Source of the DNA: Lachnospiraceae bacterium UBA3711 | Lineage (GTDB): Bacteria; Bacillota; Clostridia; Lachnospirales; Lachnospiraceae | Assembly: GCA_002371345.1 (NCBI GenBank) | Contig: DFHY01000098.1 | Coordinates: forward strand, 1,836-16,011 | Reading direction: 5' to 3' | Length of the DNA: 14,176 nucleotides | The notes under the pieces: generated by a model | Seen by the model: only the letters and a program-made list of their open reading frames with translations | Told to the model about the DNA's origin: nothing | Database searches by the model: none | Made by a program: the position numbers and the translations under genes | Part shown: positions 14,148-14,176 of the stretch, piece after piece | How the letters are laid out: every line of letters starts with the position of its first letter | Numbering within the stretch: position 1 is the first letter of the stretch

Positions 14148-14176
14148 TTGAATTTGGCTTATGGTAGTGTTAATAT
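14148..14176 (+). promoter_or_regulatory. Candidate sigma-A promoter for a gene beyond the right edge
   Basis: TTGAAT (14148-14153), a 17-base spacer and TAATAT (14171-14176) with an upstream TGT forming an extended -10. It lies 26 bases after the parC stop, and no rho-independent terminator is visible between, so some readthrough from the topoisomerase operon is possible. Confidence 0.55.

Overview
The window looks like chromosomal DNA of a fairly GC-rich member of the Bacillota, most likely Clostridia of the Lachnospiraceae type. Three things point there: the short cobalamin-dependent methionine synthase with its reactivation domain encoded as a separate protein, the archaeal/fungal-type aspartate-semialdehyde dehydrogenase, and a ParC/GyrA-like subunit whose sequence closely resembles, from memory, the second type IIA topoisomerase of Lachnospiraceae. 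This placement is inference; no database was searched. I see no phage, plasmid, CRISPR, insertion sequence, tRNA or rRNA.

Layout. (1) 1-3497, minus strand: a methionine-synthase operon transcribed leftward, made of a 95-residue unknown protein, the stand-alone MetH reactivation domain (start overlapping the previous stop) and the MetH core, which runs off the left edge. (2) 3498-3687: a divergent intergenic region with several hairpins and a CIRCE-like inverted repeat just before the next gene. (3) 3688-5088, plus strand: a MATE-family multidrug/metabolite exporter. (4) 5089-5964: no intact gene. It holds the 3' remnant of a surface-adhesin-like gene, a strong rho-independent terminator, two 90-bp tandem repeats with inverted cognates downstream, a long imperfect palindrome, and a clear sigma-A promoter. 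(5) 5965-14122, plus strand: five closely spaced genes, asd, topB, a hexapeptide-repeat acyltransferase, a ParE/GyrB-type subunit and a ParC/GyrA-type subunit, possibly one transcript from the 5888 promoter. (6) 14123-14176: a promoter-like sequence for a gene beyond the right edge.

How they fit together. MetH makes methionine from homocysteine, and its separate reactivation partner repairs oxidised cobalamin. Asd feeds homoserine, and so homocysteine and methionine, as well as threonine and lysine/diaminopimelate. The two metabolic units therefore meet in one pathway although they are not co-transcribed. The right half is mainly a DNA-topology cluster, with a type IA decatenase next to both subunits of a type IIA enzyme. 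Most of this is conserved housekeeping. The least explained parts are the small MetH-operon protein, the structured 3498-3687 region and the repeat-rich 5470-5875 spacer. I found no convincing undescribed system.
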